64,000 nucleotides of DNA from Nocardia ninae NBRC 108245 (GTDB lineage Bacteria > Actinomycetota > Actinomycetes > Mycobacteriales > Mycobacteriaceae), in assembly GCF_007990755.1 (NCBI RefSeq), contig NZ_BJXA01000030.1, forward strand, positions 32,410 through 96,409, given 5' to 3'. The translations under genes were made by a program, and so were the position numbers. Position 1 is the first letter of the stretch. The number at the start of each line of letters is the position of its first letter. The notes beneath the pieces are model-generated. The model ran no database searches and was not told the DNA's origin. It saw only the letters and a program-made list of their open reading frames with translations. Shown here piece by piece: positions 53,803 through 62,904 of the stretch.

Positions 53803-54807
53803 ATGACCCAAACCGTACTCGAGGCAGAGACCGGCAGCCGCCTGGACTGGCGGCTGCTGCGGACTCCGGTCACTTTATTCGCCGCCGCCGGTGTGACCTC
53901 CATCCTGATGGGAATCTGGGTCATCGGCCGCTGGCTCGTGGCAGGCGAATTTCATCTCGGGTTCGCGTCCAGCGAAGAAACCGGAGCCAGTAGTGCCCGG
54001 ATGCTCACGATCTGGCTCTACCAAGGCGTACTGGCAGTGACGGCCGTCGGTTTCGCCGCCTGGGGGATATGGCAATGCATTCGGCAACGCCGCCTGACCT
54101 TCGACGGCTCGCTGTGCCTGGCCTACCTATGGATGTTCTGGATGGCTCCGCTGCTGAATTGCTGGCGACCCATTTTGCTCTACAACGCCAACCTGGTCCA
54201 CATGCCCTCCTGGGGACCATACATCCCAGGATGGCGCAGCGTCGGCGCGCAGCGACAGATCGAGCCGCTGTTCGTCTCGAGCGTCGGCTGGTTGTCGATG
54301 GTGATCTGGCCGATAACGACGGGCCTGGTGATGGGCTGGTTCATCCTGCGTCGGTGGCCGCAGCTCAGCGGAATACGCCTGACCGCGGCGGCATTCGTGT
54401 GCTCCGTCCTCATCGACTGGCCACTGGAAGCGTCCTACATCGCCGCCGGGACGGCTCACTACGTCGGAACCGAGCCGTCAGCATTGACTGTCTTCTCCGG
54501 CCACTGGTACCAGTTCCCGACACTGCAGTTCATCCCGACAACCCTCGTCTTCGCCTGGATCCCCTACCTTGTCCGTCACCACTACAAGACAAACGGACCG
54601 GACTCGACCATTCTGCGCGGCATCAGCCTTTATCCGGCAAGAGCGCGGACCACAGCCCAGACACTCGCGCTCATCGGCCTCATGGCTCTCGGCATTGTGG
54701 GCGTCTCCATCTGCGAATGGCTCGTCGCCTGGTACAACGCCGACGGACCACTACCAAGCGATCTGCCCTCCTATTTCATCACAGTAACCGACACCGCTCA
54801 GCCATAG
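53803..54807 (+). CDS. AveC-like (spirocyclase family) membrane protein 2
   Basis: A 334-residue protein with about seven membrane spans and the same inter-span blocks as the gene at 43412: LAYLWMFWMAPLLNCWRP, SWGPYIPGWRSVGAQ and VFSGHWYQFPTLQFIP. The N-terminal 20 residues are soluble. GGAG lies upstream of the ATG. With the preceding flavoprotein it repeats the flavoprotein + AveC-like pairing seen at 43.4-45.8 kb. AveC-type proteins take part in spiroketal formation; whether this one cyclises anything is untested. Confidence 0.75.
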   Translation: MTQTVLEAETGSRLDWRLLRTPVTLFAAAGVTSILMGIWVIGRWLVAGEFHLGFASSEETGASSARMLTIWLYQGVLAVTAVGFAAWGIWQCIRQRRLTFDGSLCLAYLWMFWMAPLLNCWRPILLYNANLVHMPSWGPYIPGWRSVGAQRQIEPLFVSSVGWLSMVIWPITTGLVMGWFILRRWPQLSGIRLTAAAFVCSVLIDWPLEASYIAAGTAHYVGTEPSALTVFSGHWYQFPTLQFIPTTLVFAWIPYLVRHHYKTNGPDSTILRGISLYPARARTTAQTLALIGLMALGIVGVSICEWLVAWYNADGPLPSDLPSYFITVTDTAQP

Positions 54808-54890
54808 CCTCGAGTGAAAGACCAACCAGGAGTGCCGGGTTCGCACCTTGGTGCTGCCGGCTGATCGCTGCCGGATCGTCCGCTGGGGTC

Positions 54891-55136
54891 GTGAACCGCA
54901 TACCGGACGATCCGGAACTCTACCCACGCTTCCTCCCCGTCCAGAACCTTCTCACCCATCCGATCGCCCCGGCCCGGCCAGCGCTGCGTCTCCGCCCGCC
55001 GGCCCCGCTCCATCAAACACACCAACCCACCCGCCAACCGCACCGCCGGAAAACTGTCGCATCAGGTGCCGTGCCGACACCACCGGCAGTTCACACAGCA
55101 ACCCCGAATACCGGTGACGATCGAAAGCAGCCATGA
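54891..55136 (+). pseudogene. Duplicated C-terminal fragment of the flavoprotein gene
   Basis: About 80 codons (NRIPDDPELYPRFLPVQNLL, then [14 protein letters not shown]) match the last ~70 codons of the gene at 52322 (DRIPEDPELYRRFIPVQNLL), and the similarity runs on past the stop into the following non-coding sequence. There is no start. It is the residue of a tandem duplication, now mostly deleted. Confidence 0.88.
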
Positions 55137-55304
55137 GCTCGGACTTGACGAATGACTGACCCCAGACGCCGACTGAACCGGCGAGAGGCCGAACAATCAT
55201 GCCCATCGAAACCTCGGAACACACTGCTGTAGAAGATGATTCGATCGAAATTGGTGGCAACGATGGAGCATCGTCGCTATCTGGTGGGCCGGGGCAGGTG
55301 TGCT

Positions 55305-55460
55305 GACTATGGGTGGCGATGGCTTTGCCGAGTTCGGAGCCGTCGAACATGGCGAGATTGGCGCCCTCGGCGGCGAATGGTGACGGGAGGTGGGGGGCGT
55401 CGCCCAAGAGGGTGACGCCCCCGACTCGTTCCCACCGGTGGGTATGCGATAGCGGGCAGC
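55305..55460 (-). pseudogene. Fragment of an FAD-dependent monooxygenase
   Basis: On the minus strand, [20 protein letters not shown] is followed by [20 protein letters not shown]. This is the GD-motif region near the C-terminus of TetX-like flavin monooxygenases. Both ends are missing. Apart from this and the fragment before it, the 54.8-55.67 kb interval holds nothing I can annotate. Confidence 0.75.
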
Positions 55461-55668
55461 CGTCGCTGTCCGAGGTCTCGTTCGCGCGCCTCGCGGGGCC
55501 ATGCAACGCCGAAGTGCCGCACTTTTACCTCGACTCGGATAGGTCACTTGCACCACACATTCGGCATAAACCTGCAGTCGAAGAGGCCGAACTCGATCAG
55601 GCATGGAACCCCTCAGTATGTCCGCGCGAGGCAAGGCATGGTTCCTGCTGATTGCTTCGAGAGAGCTA

Positions 55669-56733
55669 TCAGCCCGTGATGAAGACCAATCCCAGGATGC
55701 CGATGCTGTAGATCAGCAGGGCGGCCAGGGAGTCGGGACCCATTCGCAGCCATTGGCGTTTGGGTCGGAAGACCAAGCCGGTCATGTAGATCAGGGTAAG
55801 TACTCCGCCGAGTGCGGTGAGGTAGATGTCGGTGTGCTGGGCCGCGGGTAGCACTGCTGATCCCGACAGCAGGGTGGCGAGCAGGAACAGCACGGGAAGG
55901 AAGGCGTTGCCACCGAAGATGTCGCTGACCGCGAGCTTGTAGTCGCCCATCCGGGTAGAGGTGAGGCCGGTGGATAGCTCGGGCAGGGCGGTAGCGGCGG
56001 CGAGCACGGTGGCGCCGAACAGGACTCCGGACATGCCCCATCGGCTGAACAGTTCCTCTCCGCTGCGCTCGACGAGCACGCCCGCGACCAGCGTCACCAC
56101 CGCCGCGACCGCGAAGACCAGCGTCACTCGGGCGGTGCTGAGTCCGCCGCGGGTGGCGTGGCTTTCCTTGGTGACGGTGGAATGCCCCGAGGGCGCTTGT
56201 TGGCTGTCGGGGGCGTTGCCGTCCTCGTGCCAGGGCAACCCGTGTCCGGCGTGGCGCACCAGTATCAGCCCGATAATCCACAGCACGGCGATGAGGACCG
56301 CACCGGGGGTCATCCGCCAGGCGATCAGGGTGTCGGGCAACTGGGTAGCCATCACCACGACCAGGAGCAGGCCCACGACCAAGGCGCCTTCGAGTAACAG
56401 GGTCAGTGAAGCCGCCAAATAGGTGAGCGGCGCGCGTGGGCGTACTCCGGCGGCGTCGAGCGCGGCGAGCACGACGGTTTGTAAGGCGATGCCGCCGAGG
56501 ATGTTGCCGACGGCGACGTCGAGTTGGTGTGCCAGTGCGGCGCTGGCCGTGATCGCCAGTTCGGGCAGGTTGGTGGCGATTGCCAGCAGAATGGCCCCGC
56601 CCATCGCTTGCCCGAGGTTCAGGCGTTGAGACAACACATCAGTGGTGTCGGAGAGTTTGATGCCCGCGATCCAGATTGTTGCGGCGCAGGCGAGGAAGAT
56701 GACCAGCAGCAAGGGTGACGAGAGCGAAGGCAA
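55669..56733 (-). CDS. Sodium/calcium exchanger family membrane protein
   Basis: A 354-residue cation antiporter with two inverted halves of about five spans. The alpha-repeat motifs are AIATNLPELAITASA with VGNILGGIALQTVVL in the first half and AAATALPELSTGLTSTRMGD with SDIFGGNAFLPVLF in the second: the acidic residues that bind Ca2+/Na+ in this family are present in both. The central loop is hydrophilic and His-containing. The start appears to be a TTG after GGAGAAG. It seems unrelated to the biosynthetic cluster. Confidence 0.88.
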   Translation of the reverse strand: MPSLSSPLLLVIFLACAATIWIAGIKLSDTTDVLSQRLNLGQAMGGAILLAIATNLPELAITASAALAHQLDVAVGNILGGIALQTVVLAALDAAGVRPRAPLTYLAASLTLLLEGALVVGLLLVVVMATQLPDTLIAWRMTPGAVLIAVLWIIGLILVRHAGHGLPWHEDGNAPDSQQAPSGHSTVTKESHATRGGLSTARVTLVFAVAAVVTLVAGVLVERSGEELFSRWGMSGVLFGATVLAAATALPELSTGLTSTRMGDYKLAVSDIFGGNAFLPVLFLLATLLSGSAVLPAAQHTDIYLTALGGVLTLIYMTGLVFRPKRQWLRMGPDSLAALLIYSIGILGLVFITG

Positions 56734-57058
56734 GGGGCGGCTTCTCCTGCTCGGATCGGCGTCGATGAATGTCGGTCACCCTGGAGTGCCCGAAAACGCC
56801 AGCCCCATGCACAGTCCGGCGACACGCTGAGTTCGGTGCCCCGCACGACGGTGTCGCAGCAAACGCGGTCAGCCGACAGTGTCCTTCAACTCCCGCAGTC
56901 GCGGTCGCTCGCCACCTGGTTGTCGTGGTAGTTCAGCTGCGGCTGACTGGCGGCCTGTTGAGCGATTGACGATCCGGCGGCACATCCGCCCATGAGTGGC
57001 AGAACCGCGATTCATTCAAACCTACTGTGCGCCAGCGGGTCTCTGCAATCATTCAGTG
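56734..57058. other. Intergenic region, nothing recognised
   Basis: A 325-bp interval between the exchanger and the small membrane protein remnant. It should hold their divergent promoters. No gene, repeat or terminator stands out. Confidence 0.4.
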
Positions 57059-57609
57059 ATGATCGTCCTGCTCGCGGACGCCGGTCCGGCTCGTGGAACT
57101 GTATTCGCCGACTATCTCGGACTGCTCGTTCCCGTCGGGGTCGTGATCGCAGCGATCATCGCGGCCACGGTGGCAGTGTGGAATGAGCGGGGACACCCCA
57201 TGATCGGCTCGAAACACTGATCAAGATCGACAATGAGTGGCCCGAGCAACTCGGCGGAATCGACACCATCGAACACCAGATCGCTTTGCAGCTGGCCAAG
57301 CTGCGCATCGCCAGCGACCATGTCGGCCGAACCGACGCCACTGCAGACGAACTCGCCGCCGAGATCAGCGTGCTCACCACACGCAAATGGGAGAACCTGC
57401 AGGTAGGAGCGCTTCTCGTGCTGCTGACCCTATTGATCGGGGCGTTTGCTACCGTAGGCGAACTATTCGAACCGGGCCAGACTCCGCTTTGGGTCAACAT
57501 TCTGCCGTGGATATTCGCCGCGTTCACCTTCGCCGCGATATGGGGGATCGGTGTCGTCCTCGAACTGTCACAGCGACGTCTCGGATCGAAGCCGCCCACA
57601 GGCGGTTAA
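57059..57609 (+). pseudogene. Small membrane protein with apparent frameshift
   Basis: The first frame (57059-57222) encodes MIVLLADAG and a membrane span YLGLLVPVGVVIAAIIAATV, then stops after GSKH. A second frame, open from just after 57186, continues HDRLETLIKIDNEWPEQLGG, a helical stretch, then two spans (VGALLVLLTLLIGAFATVG and LPWIFAAFTFAAIWGIGVVL) and ends at 57609. The overlap at 57187-57200 contains short C and G runs. One protein of about 180 residues with a single frameshift (mutation or sequencing error) explains both frames better than two genes. Confidence 0.6.
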
Positions 57610-57758
57610 GACCGCTGCCACATCACTCATCCGCACCGGCCAAGTCGTCAGGTGGTGCAAGACTTCCAGACTGAACGTATTTGGGCTGCCACGCCGAGAA
57701 TCGCGCTGTCCCTAGCCGCACAGTCATCCGGACCAAGGCGCGCGGCGCTGGGCCTCGC

Positions 57759-57998
57759 TCAGCGGGCGAGGCCTCGCCGATACTTGCGCCACGGATCGGA
57801 CTGGGCGTCGCCGGAACACCGTACCGGGACCATACCGACTGCGGGATCCGTGAGCTCGGTATGAAGTCCTGCGCGCCCAGCCCGTTTAGCCCGGGCCGGT
57901 CCCGGCTCCGCGGGGCTGAGTTCGTCGCCGTCGGTGACGACGCTGGTGCTGGCGCTGGCTTCGGCGAGCTGGCCGACCTCGCTGACATATTCAGACAT
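57759..57998 (-). CDS. Small hypothetical protein with strong ribosome site
   Basis: A 79-residue frame beginning MSEYVSEVGQLAEASASTSV and ending RKYRRGLAR. A near-perfect GGAGGT lies 6 bases upstream of the ATG, better than most genes here. The N-terminal half is acidic and the C-terminal half basic. No domain is recognised and no modifying enzymes are adjacent. Confidence 0.45.
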   Translation of the reverse strand: MSEYVSEVGQLAEASASTSVVTDGDELSPAEPGPARAKRAGRAGLHTELTDPAVGMVPVRCSGDAQSDPWRKYRRGLAR

Positions 57999-58251
57999 GA
58001 GCTACCTCCACCACGTGACACGGAGCCGACGGCTACTGACCACCTACCCGGCGCATCGCAAGCCAATCCACGGCCAGACCGAGCACCCTATTCCCTTTCA
58101 AGCCGCCAACGATCCCGCTCGGGACCAATAGGTGTCGGCATCCGCTGGGCGAGGAGCAAACAATGCCCGCCTGCCCGGTGATCGCGGGTGCACCAAGCCA
58201 TCACATAGGACCCAGGACAGCATTCGATCCTATGTGCCGGGCAAGGATCGG

Positions 58252-58593
58252 CTACAGCGCGCCGATTAGGGGGATTTTGGCCTTCATGTTCGGCAGCGCC
58301 ACCCAATCCCAGGCGACCCTGCGGTCGACGTCTACGACCCGGGCGAATATCCGATTGTCACGGTGCACCACCACGGTGACCGATAGGTTCTTGCCATCGG
58401 CGTCCCACGTCGCGCTCAGCGACCCCGCGGCCGGGTCCTCGCGACCGCCGGGCACGCCTCAGTTCACCTCGGGCGCTCCCGAGACCAGGCCCTGGAAACC
58501 ATTTCTGCTGATGAACTGGACGACGGTGTTGTCGGGGGTGATGACGAGCCCGTCGAGACGGTTCTTATCGGTGGGGTGCTGTACGAGTGCCAT
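58252..58593 (-). pseudogene. Small protein gene interrupted by an in-frame TGA
   Basis: An ATG at 58593 follows GGAGAT and opens a frame (MALVQHPTDKNRLDGLVITP...GLVSGAPEVN) that meets TGA at 58459-58461 after 44 codons. The same frame continues without a shift (PGGREDPAAGSLSATWDADG, then NLSVTVVVHRDNRIF) to a stop at 58252, 113 residues in all if read through. A GTG at 58455 could restart translation. It may be a nonsense-mutated gene or two tiny coupled genes. Family not recognised; phage-like flavour. Confidence 0.5.
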
Positions 58594-58729
58594 GTGATTA
58601 TCTCCTGTCGATGCGGGACGAGTGGTCGGGGCCGGTGTGCCGGGATTGGGCCAGTTGTCATCGGTCACCAGCGAGATGTCGTAGTGGCCAGGCGATCCGT
58701 GCTCCCGGCTGGCCCATGCGATGGGGATC

Positions 58730-59000
58730 GTTTTCCCAACGCGATCAAGGTGCGCATCGCCGTAGATCCGCAAACAAACGACGGCGAGGTACTCGACGTC
58801 GAACAGGGCTCCGGCCGTCCAGATCAGGCGCCGGGCTGGATCAGAATGCGCCAAGGCGCCGGGTTGGCACGGCCGACCATCTACTGCAGCAAGTCGAAAT
58901 GGCCGGAGGTGCAGGCCGCTTGCCAGGGGCTGACCTACGCGTCATGGGTTGCGGAGTGGACTGGCCAAGAGCACGGAATCGATGGGGCCGTCGCGTGTCA
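58730..59000 (+). pseudogene. Fragment of a GH25-like (DUF1906) domain
   Basis: A plus-strand frame reads AIKVRIAVDPQTNDGEVLDV, then EQGSGRPDQAPGWIRMRQ, ARPTIYCSKSKWPEVQAACQ and YASWVAEWTGQEHG. This is the C-terminal half of the DUF1906 / glycoside-hydrolase-25-like fold of peptidoglycan-active or phage lysins. The N-terminal half is not present in frame and the last ~30 codons diverge. Probably a gene relic, lying antisense to the upstream part of the neighbouring minus-strand frame. Confidence 0.6.
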
Positions 59001-59212
59001 ACTTTCGGCCACCATCTCGTTGACGCCGTCCCGTGTGGTCGGCACACGAGGTAGTGGTGTCAAGAGTGGCAGACATCGCTTCCTCCTGCCGCCATGAGCC
59101 ATCCCAAGTCGTAGCGTTGAATTCAGTGCGCAATGAATTCCGCACCGCGCGGGGCCGCGCCACGCAAGGCCTAATCCCGCGACACGCCGGATGCCGCCTC
59201 TACTCTCTGCTC

Positions 59213-60355
59213 GTGACCAGGGATATTCCAGACGCCCAGGGCGGGCAGATTCGCGCCTCGACCCTGGAGCTGTTCTTCGATCTCGTGTTCATCTTCACGG
59301 CGACGCAGCTGACGCACGCGTTCACCGAACATCCCGGATGGCCCGCGCTCGGGCGGGTGGTGCTGGTACTCGCCCTCACGTGGTGGATGTACAGCGCCTA
59401 TGTGTGGCTGACCAACGAGGTAGCACCGACCTCGACGGCTCGCCGCACCGGGCTGCTGGTGGCCATGTTCGGGTTCCTCGTGATTGCCATCTCGATCCCG
59501 GGCGCCTTCGACGACTTCGGACTCGCCTTCGCGCTGGGGTACACGGTGGTCAACGTCATGCACTCGGTGCTGTTCTGGGCGAATGCCGGAGCGCAGGTGT
59601 CCGCGGCGGCGTTGCGGCTCGTGCCGCCCAACACCGCCTGCGCCGTGCTCGTGCTGATCGGTGGATGCGTCCATGGCTGGCCGCGTTATCTGCTGTGGGC
59701 CGCGGCCGTGATGGTGCAGATCGTGACGCCCTATGTGTTCGATACGGCCGGATTCGTCATCCGCACAACGCATTTCTGCGAACGGCACGGCCTGGTGCTG
59801 CTCATCGCGATCGGTGAATCGGTGGTGGCCATCGGGGCGGGCCTGGCGGGCGAGAATCTCACGATCGCGCTGCTCGCCATGGTCGCGCTCGCTCTCACCC
59901 TCGCCTCGATGCTGTGGTGGGCGTACTTCGGCATGGACGACGAGCGCGGCGAGCGCGCGCTCGCGGCGGTGCCGGAGCCACGGCGCGCCCGACTCGCCGC
60001 GTTCGCCTACGGATACGCGCTGTACCCCATGCTGGTGGGCGTCATCCTCACCGCGGCAGGCATCAGACCCGTTCTCACCCAAGGGCATCGGCCGGTGCCG
60101 GTATCGGCCGCGCTGGCCTTGTCGGGTGGCGTCGCACTGTTCCTGTTCGGGCAGTATTGTTTCCGGCTCGTCCTGCGCCTGCCGCGGCCCTGGCTGCGGC
60201 TGTTCGGCGCATCGGCCGTGCTGGCGACCGCTCCCGTCGGTGTTGTGTGGGCGGGCTGGGCGCAGCTACTCGTACTGGTGATCGTGGGTTACGTCCCGGT
60301 GCTTGCCGACGACGCGCTGAGCATGCGCGCGGGCGAGCACAACGCTTATCTGTGA
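59213..60355 (+). CDS. Low temperature requirement protein A (LtrA) family
   Basis: A 380-residue polytopic membrane protein of the LtrA family. The N-terminal signature is RASTLELFFDLVFIFTATQLTHAF, followed by about ten spans, including the conserved HGLVLLIAIGESVVAIG and LWWAYFGMDDE blocks. The GTG at 59213 is the best start because the signature begins 14 residues later; the longer open frame upstream lacks a ribosome site and overlaps the DUF1906 relic. LtrA's molecular role is not established; family members are common in actinobacteria. Confidence 0.9.
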   Translation: MTRDIPDAQGGQIRASTLELFFDLVFIFTATQLTHAFTEHPGWPALGRVVLVLALTWWMYSAYVWLTNEVAPTSTARRTGLLVAMFGFLVIAISIPGAFDDFGLAFALGYTVVNVMHSVLFWANAGAQVSAAALRLVPPNTACAVLVLIGGCVHGWPRYLLWAAAVMVQIVTPYVFDTAGFVIRTTHFCERHGLVLLIAIGESVVAIGAGLAGENLTIALLAMVALALTLASMLWWAYFGMDDERGERALAAVPEPRRARLAAFAYGYALYPMLVGVILTAAGIRPVLTQGHRPVPVSAALALSGGVALFLFGQYCFRLVLRLPRPWLRLFGASAVLATAPVGVVWAGWAQLLVLVIVGYVPVLADDALSMRAGEHNAYL

Positions 60356-60566
60356 CGGTGTATGCGGCTCAGCTTCGTTCGGGTAGCGCGCAACCGCTCA
60401 GTCGTTTCAGTTTCGCGGAACCTGACATATTGAGACTCGTCATTTCGATGTCAGCAAATGACCTGTGGGTTCGTCATTCGTGTCAGTACACAACCAAAGG
60501 CATCGGGCTGTAACCAGCTCTCCTATGCGCAATGTTGTATCAGATGCAACACTGCGCCCTGACATC

Positions 60567-60689
60567 TCAACGTGGCCGCTGTTCCAGCGCCGTGCGAATG
60601 AGCGCGCGTGCCTGGTCGCCGTAGATGCTGGCTTCCGATAGTGCGTTGGAGGCGCGCTCGTAGAGGACCAACTGTGCGGTTGGGTGGAC
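60567..60689 (-). pseudogene. C-terminal fragment of a DUF5753 (WhiJ-type) regulator
   Basis: On the minus strand the frame reads QLVLYERASNALSEASIYGD and ends ALIRTALEQRPR before a stop. This is the conserved end of DUF5753 regulators (compare the intact gene at 4028, with FRSYELAWADLESKALSEEE). A stop lies seven codons upstream in the same frame, so only about 40 codons remain. The rest of 60356-61073 shows no other gene. Confidence 0.7.
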
Positions 60690-61073
60690 TCTGGGTCAGC
60701 GAGTGGCCAGGCCGGGAACAGAGCGCTGTCGTCAGTACCGCGCGTCAGCGGACACCCATGCGGTTCGCGTCGCCGTCATTTCTTACCCCACCTTTCGAGA
60801 CCCGCGACGCCGACTGCGGCTGGGCGCGTGTGGAAACGCCGGTTGCCCTGCCGGGCCGCAAGATTCCCGACATGCCTCGGGCTTCCCAGGCTCTGCCAGA
60901 CCCATCTGTGCTGGATCCGGTGTCGAATAACTGGCGGGTGCACTGTGTCGTCGCTTGATGCACCCTGTTCGGATACGGGCGCCGTCGGGTGCCGGGGTAC
61001 AGCCACCCCGCCACTCGACGGCGCCGATCCACGCGGGTGACGCGTTGTTGCCGCAGCGTTCACATCAGATTGG

Positions 61074-61946
61074 TCAGCGTCGGTTCAGGGCGGCAAGGAC
61101 GGCTCTGGTGCGGGTGTCGCGCTTGTCGCGGAGGCGTTGGAAAGCTTCGGTGCCGGTACCGTAGGCCTGTTCGACCTGGATAATCACCTTCTCCATTTGC
61201 TCGGGATCGTTTGAGGGCGTGCCGAGTTCGAGTGTGGAGGTCTGCGCGCCGACCCCGGCGTATAGGTGTCGGATTCCGGCGGGGCCGCCGCCGAGGACGT
61301 TTCCTTCGAAGAGCCCGATCGTGGCCCAGCGCAGTCCTAGCGAGTTTCGCAGGATGACGTCGAGGTCGGCCGGGGTGAGGACGCCTTGCTGAACGAGATA
61401 GAGCGCTTCGCGGAATAGCGCCAGCTGCAGGCGGTTGGCGACGAATCCGGGCATCTCTCGACGGATGACCACTGGCACGCGGTCGAGCCGCTGGTAGAGT
61501 TCGACCGCGCGCTTGGTGATGTCGTCGGCGGTGTCGCTGCCGGGGACAACCTCAACCAGCGGCATCAGGTCCGGTGGGTTGAACGGGTGCCCGACCAGCA
61601 CCTGTGAAGCGTCGGGCAGTCCCTGGGCGATCGCGGTCGCGGTGATCGATGAACTCGATGTCGCGAGAACAGCATCCGGGCGGGCGTGGGTGACGATCTG
61701 GGTGAACAGGTCTTGTTTGATCGGCAGGCGTTCGGGCCCGTTCTCTTGGACCAGGTCGGCGTCGGCTACCGCCGCGGCGATGTCGGCGACTATGCGGATG
61801 CGCGGGTCGTGGCCCAGTTCGGCGGCCACCACGTCGGCGATGTCGTCGCGGGGGTCGTAGATGGTGACGTCCCAGTCGTGTTCGCGAGCGAGGCGGGCCC
61901 AGGACAGGCCGATGACGCCGGCGCCGATGACAGCGAGTGTGGTCAT
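61074..61946 (-). CDS. 3-hydroxyacyl-CoA dehydrogenase family protein
   Basis: A 290-residue NAD-dependent dehydrogenase. The nucleotide-binding loop is LAVIGAGVIGLSWARLA, the acidic residue follows in VTIYDPRDD, and the family motif LVGHPFNPPDLMPLVEVV carries the catalytic histidine (about residue 132). The C-terminal helical domain begins at MPGFVANRLQLALFREAL. It resembles 3-hydroxybutyryl-CoA / L-carnitine / L-gulonate dehydrogenases, so the substrate is a 3-hydroxy acid or its CoA ester. It starts 1 bp after the YWTD gene ends, in a minus-strand operon of three. Confidence 0.9.
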   Translation of the reverse strand: MTTLAVIGAGVIGLSWARLAREHDWDVTIYDPRDDIADVVAAELGHDPRIRIVADIAAAVADADLVQENGPERLPIKQDLFTQIVTHARPDAVLATSSSSITATAIAQGLPDASQVLVGHPFNPPDLMPLVEVVPGSDTADDITKRAVELYQRLDRVPVVIRREMPGFVANRLQLALFREALYLVQQGVLTPADLDVILRNSLGLRWATIGLFEGNVLGGGPAGIRHLYAGVGAQTSTLELGTPSNDPEQMEKVIIQVEQAYGTGTEAFQRLRDKRDTRTRAVLAALNRR

Positions 61947-61947
61947 G

Positions 61948-62862
61948 TCAGATACCTGCGATTCCGGTCAGTGCCCGCCCGGGGATTCGGGCGACGACGA
62001 ATTCCGCTGCGGTGGAGGAGGTGTCCAGCGGTACCGCGCGTACGGTGCCCGCCAGGTCGGTGACGTAGGCAAGGCCAGCCGCTGCGTCCACGACCAGTCC
62101 GATGGCCTCGCCGAAACCGCCCGCCAGGATTTCGGGCCGCACACCGCGCCCACCCTTGCCGGGGATCGGGGCGCGGTTGAGCGTGTTGCCCAGCGGTTCG
62201 GCGCCCCGGTCGGTCCAGTACAGGACACCGGCGCTGTGGTCGAGGATCAGGTCGACCGGCTCGGGCAGCCCGTCCCACAGAGTTTCGATGTCCGTACGGT
62301 TCGTGGCGGTCTCGCCCAACGGGATATCGAGCCCGGCCCGCAGGATTTTGCCGCGCCCATCCTTGGCCGGGCCCTTCTGTGTCCAATACAGATAGCCCTC
62401 GACGGGATCGACGGCGATACCGACGCATTCAGCGGTCCTGTCCGGGGTCGGGGTGTTGACGACGAGGTCGGTCAGTCCGCTGCCGTCGGTGTCGACGCGG
62501 CTGATCTTGCAACCCTCACGGTCTGACCAATACAACCGGTTGGCCGAGAAGTCGGCGGCCAATTGTTTACCCGTGGTGATCAAACCGTCGGGCACTACGC
62601 AGCGCTGGTCGGAGCCATCGGTGCGGGCCGAGCGCAGCGAACCGTTACGGCGCGAGAAGTCCGGTTCCTTGTTCTGCCAATCGCTTCGGCCCTGCGGCAG
62701 TCCCATGGTGGTCCAATAGATTCGGTCGGTGGCCGGATCGAAGACCACCCCGTCCGGGCAGGGACCGGAATCGGTGAGCACGGTGCGAACACTGTGGTCC
62801 GACAACTCGATTCGCTCGATCGTGTCGGACGCGATACCGAGCACCAGCAAAGACTTGAACAT
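61948..62862 (-). CDS. YWTD-repeat six-bladed beta-propeller protein
   Basis: A 304-residue propeller with LDL-receptor class B-like repeats: DPATDRIYWTTMG, SANRLYWSDREGCKISRVDT, DPVEGYLYWTQKG, DHSAGVLYWTDRG and DAAAGLAYVTDLAG, each starting a blade. There is no signal peptide, so it is probably cytosolic. The ATG at 62862 has GGGAG upstream. Bacterial relatives are often annotated as 3-hydroxyacyl-CoA dehydrogenase-associated or SMP-30-like proteins with lactonase or ligand-binding roles. The operon context suggests a small-molecule catabolic function. Confidence 0.85.
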   Translation of the reverse strand: MFKSLLVLGIASDTIERIELSDHSVRTVLTDSGPCPDGVVFDPATDRIYWTTMGLPQGRSDWQNKEPDFSRRNGSLRSARTDGSDQRCVVPDGLITTGKQLAADFSANRLYWSDREGCKISRVDTDGSGLTDLVVNTPTPDRTAECVGIAVDPVEGYLYWTQKGPAKDGRGKILRAGLDIPLGETATNRTDIETLWDGLPEPVDLILDHSAGVLYWTDRGAEPLGNTLNRAPIPGKGGRGVRPEILAGGFGEAIGLVVDAAAGLAYVTDLAGTVRAVPLDTSSTAAEFVVARIPGRALTGIAGI

Positions 62863-62904
62863 CTCGAACTCCCTTCGGTAATCGGTGACACACAGCAAGG
62901 CGGT

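Noticed and set aside
54069-54890. A long plus-strand frame overlapping AveC-like protein 2
   Set aside because: Shadow of the membrane protein gene; only its last 80 codons (54891-55136) are meaningful, as the duplicated flavoprotein fragment.
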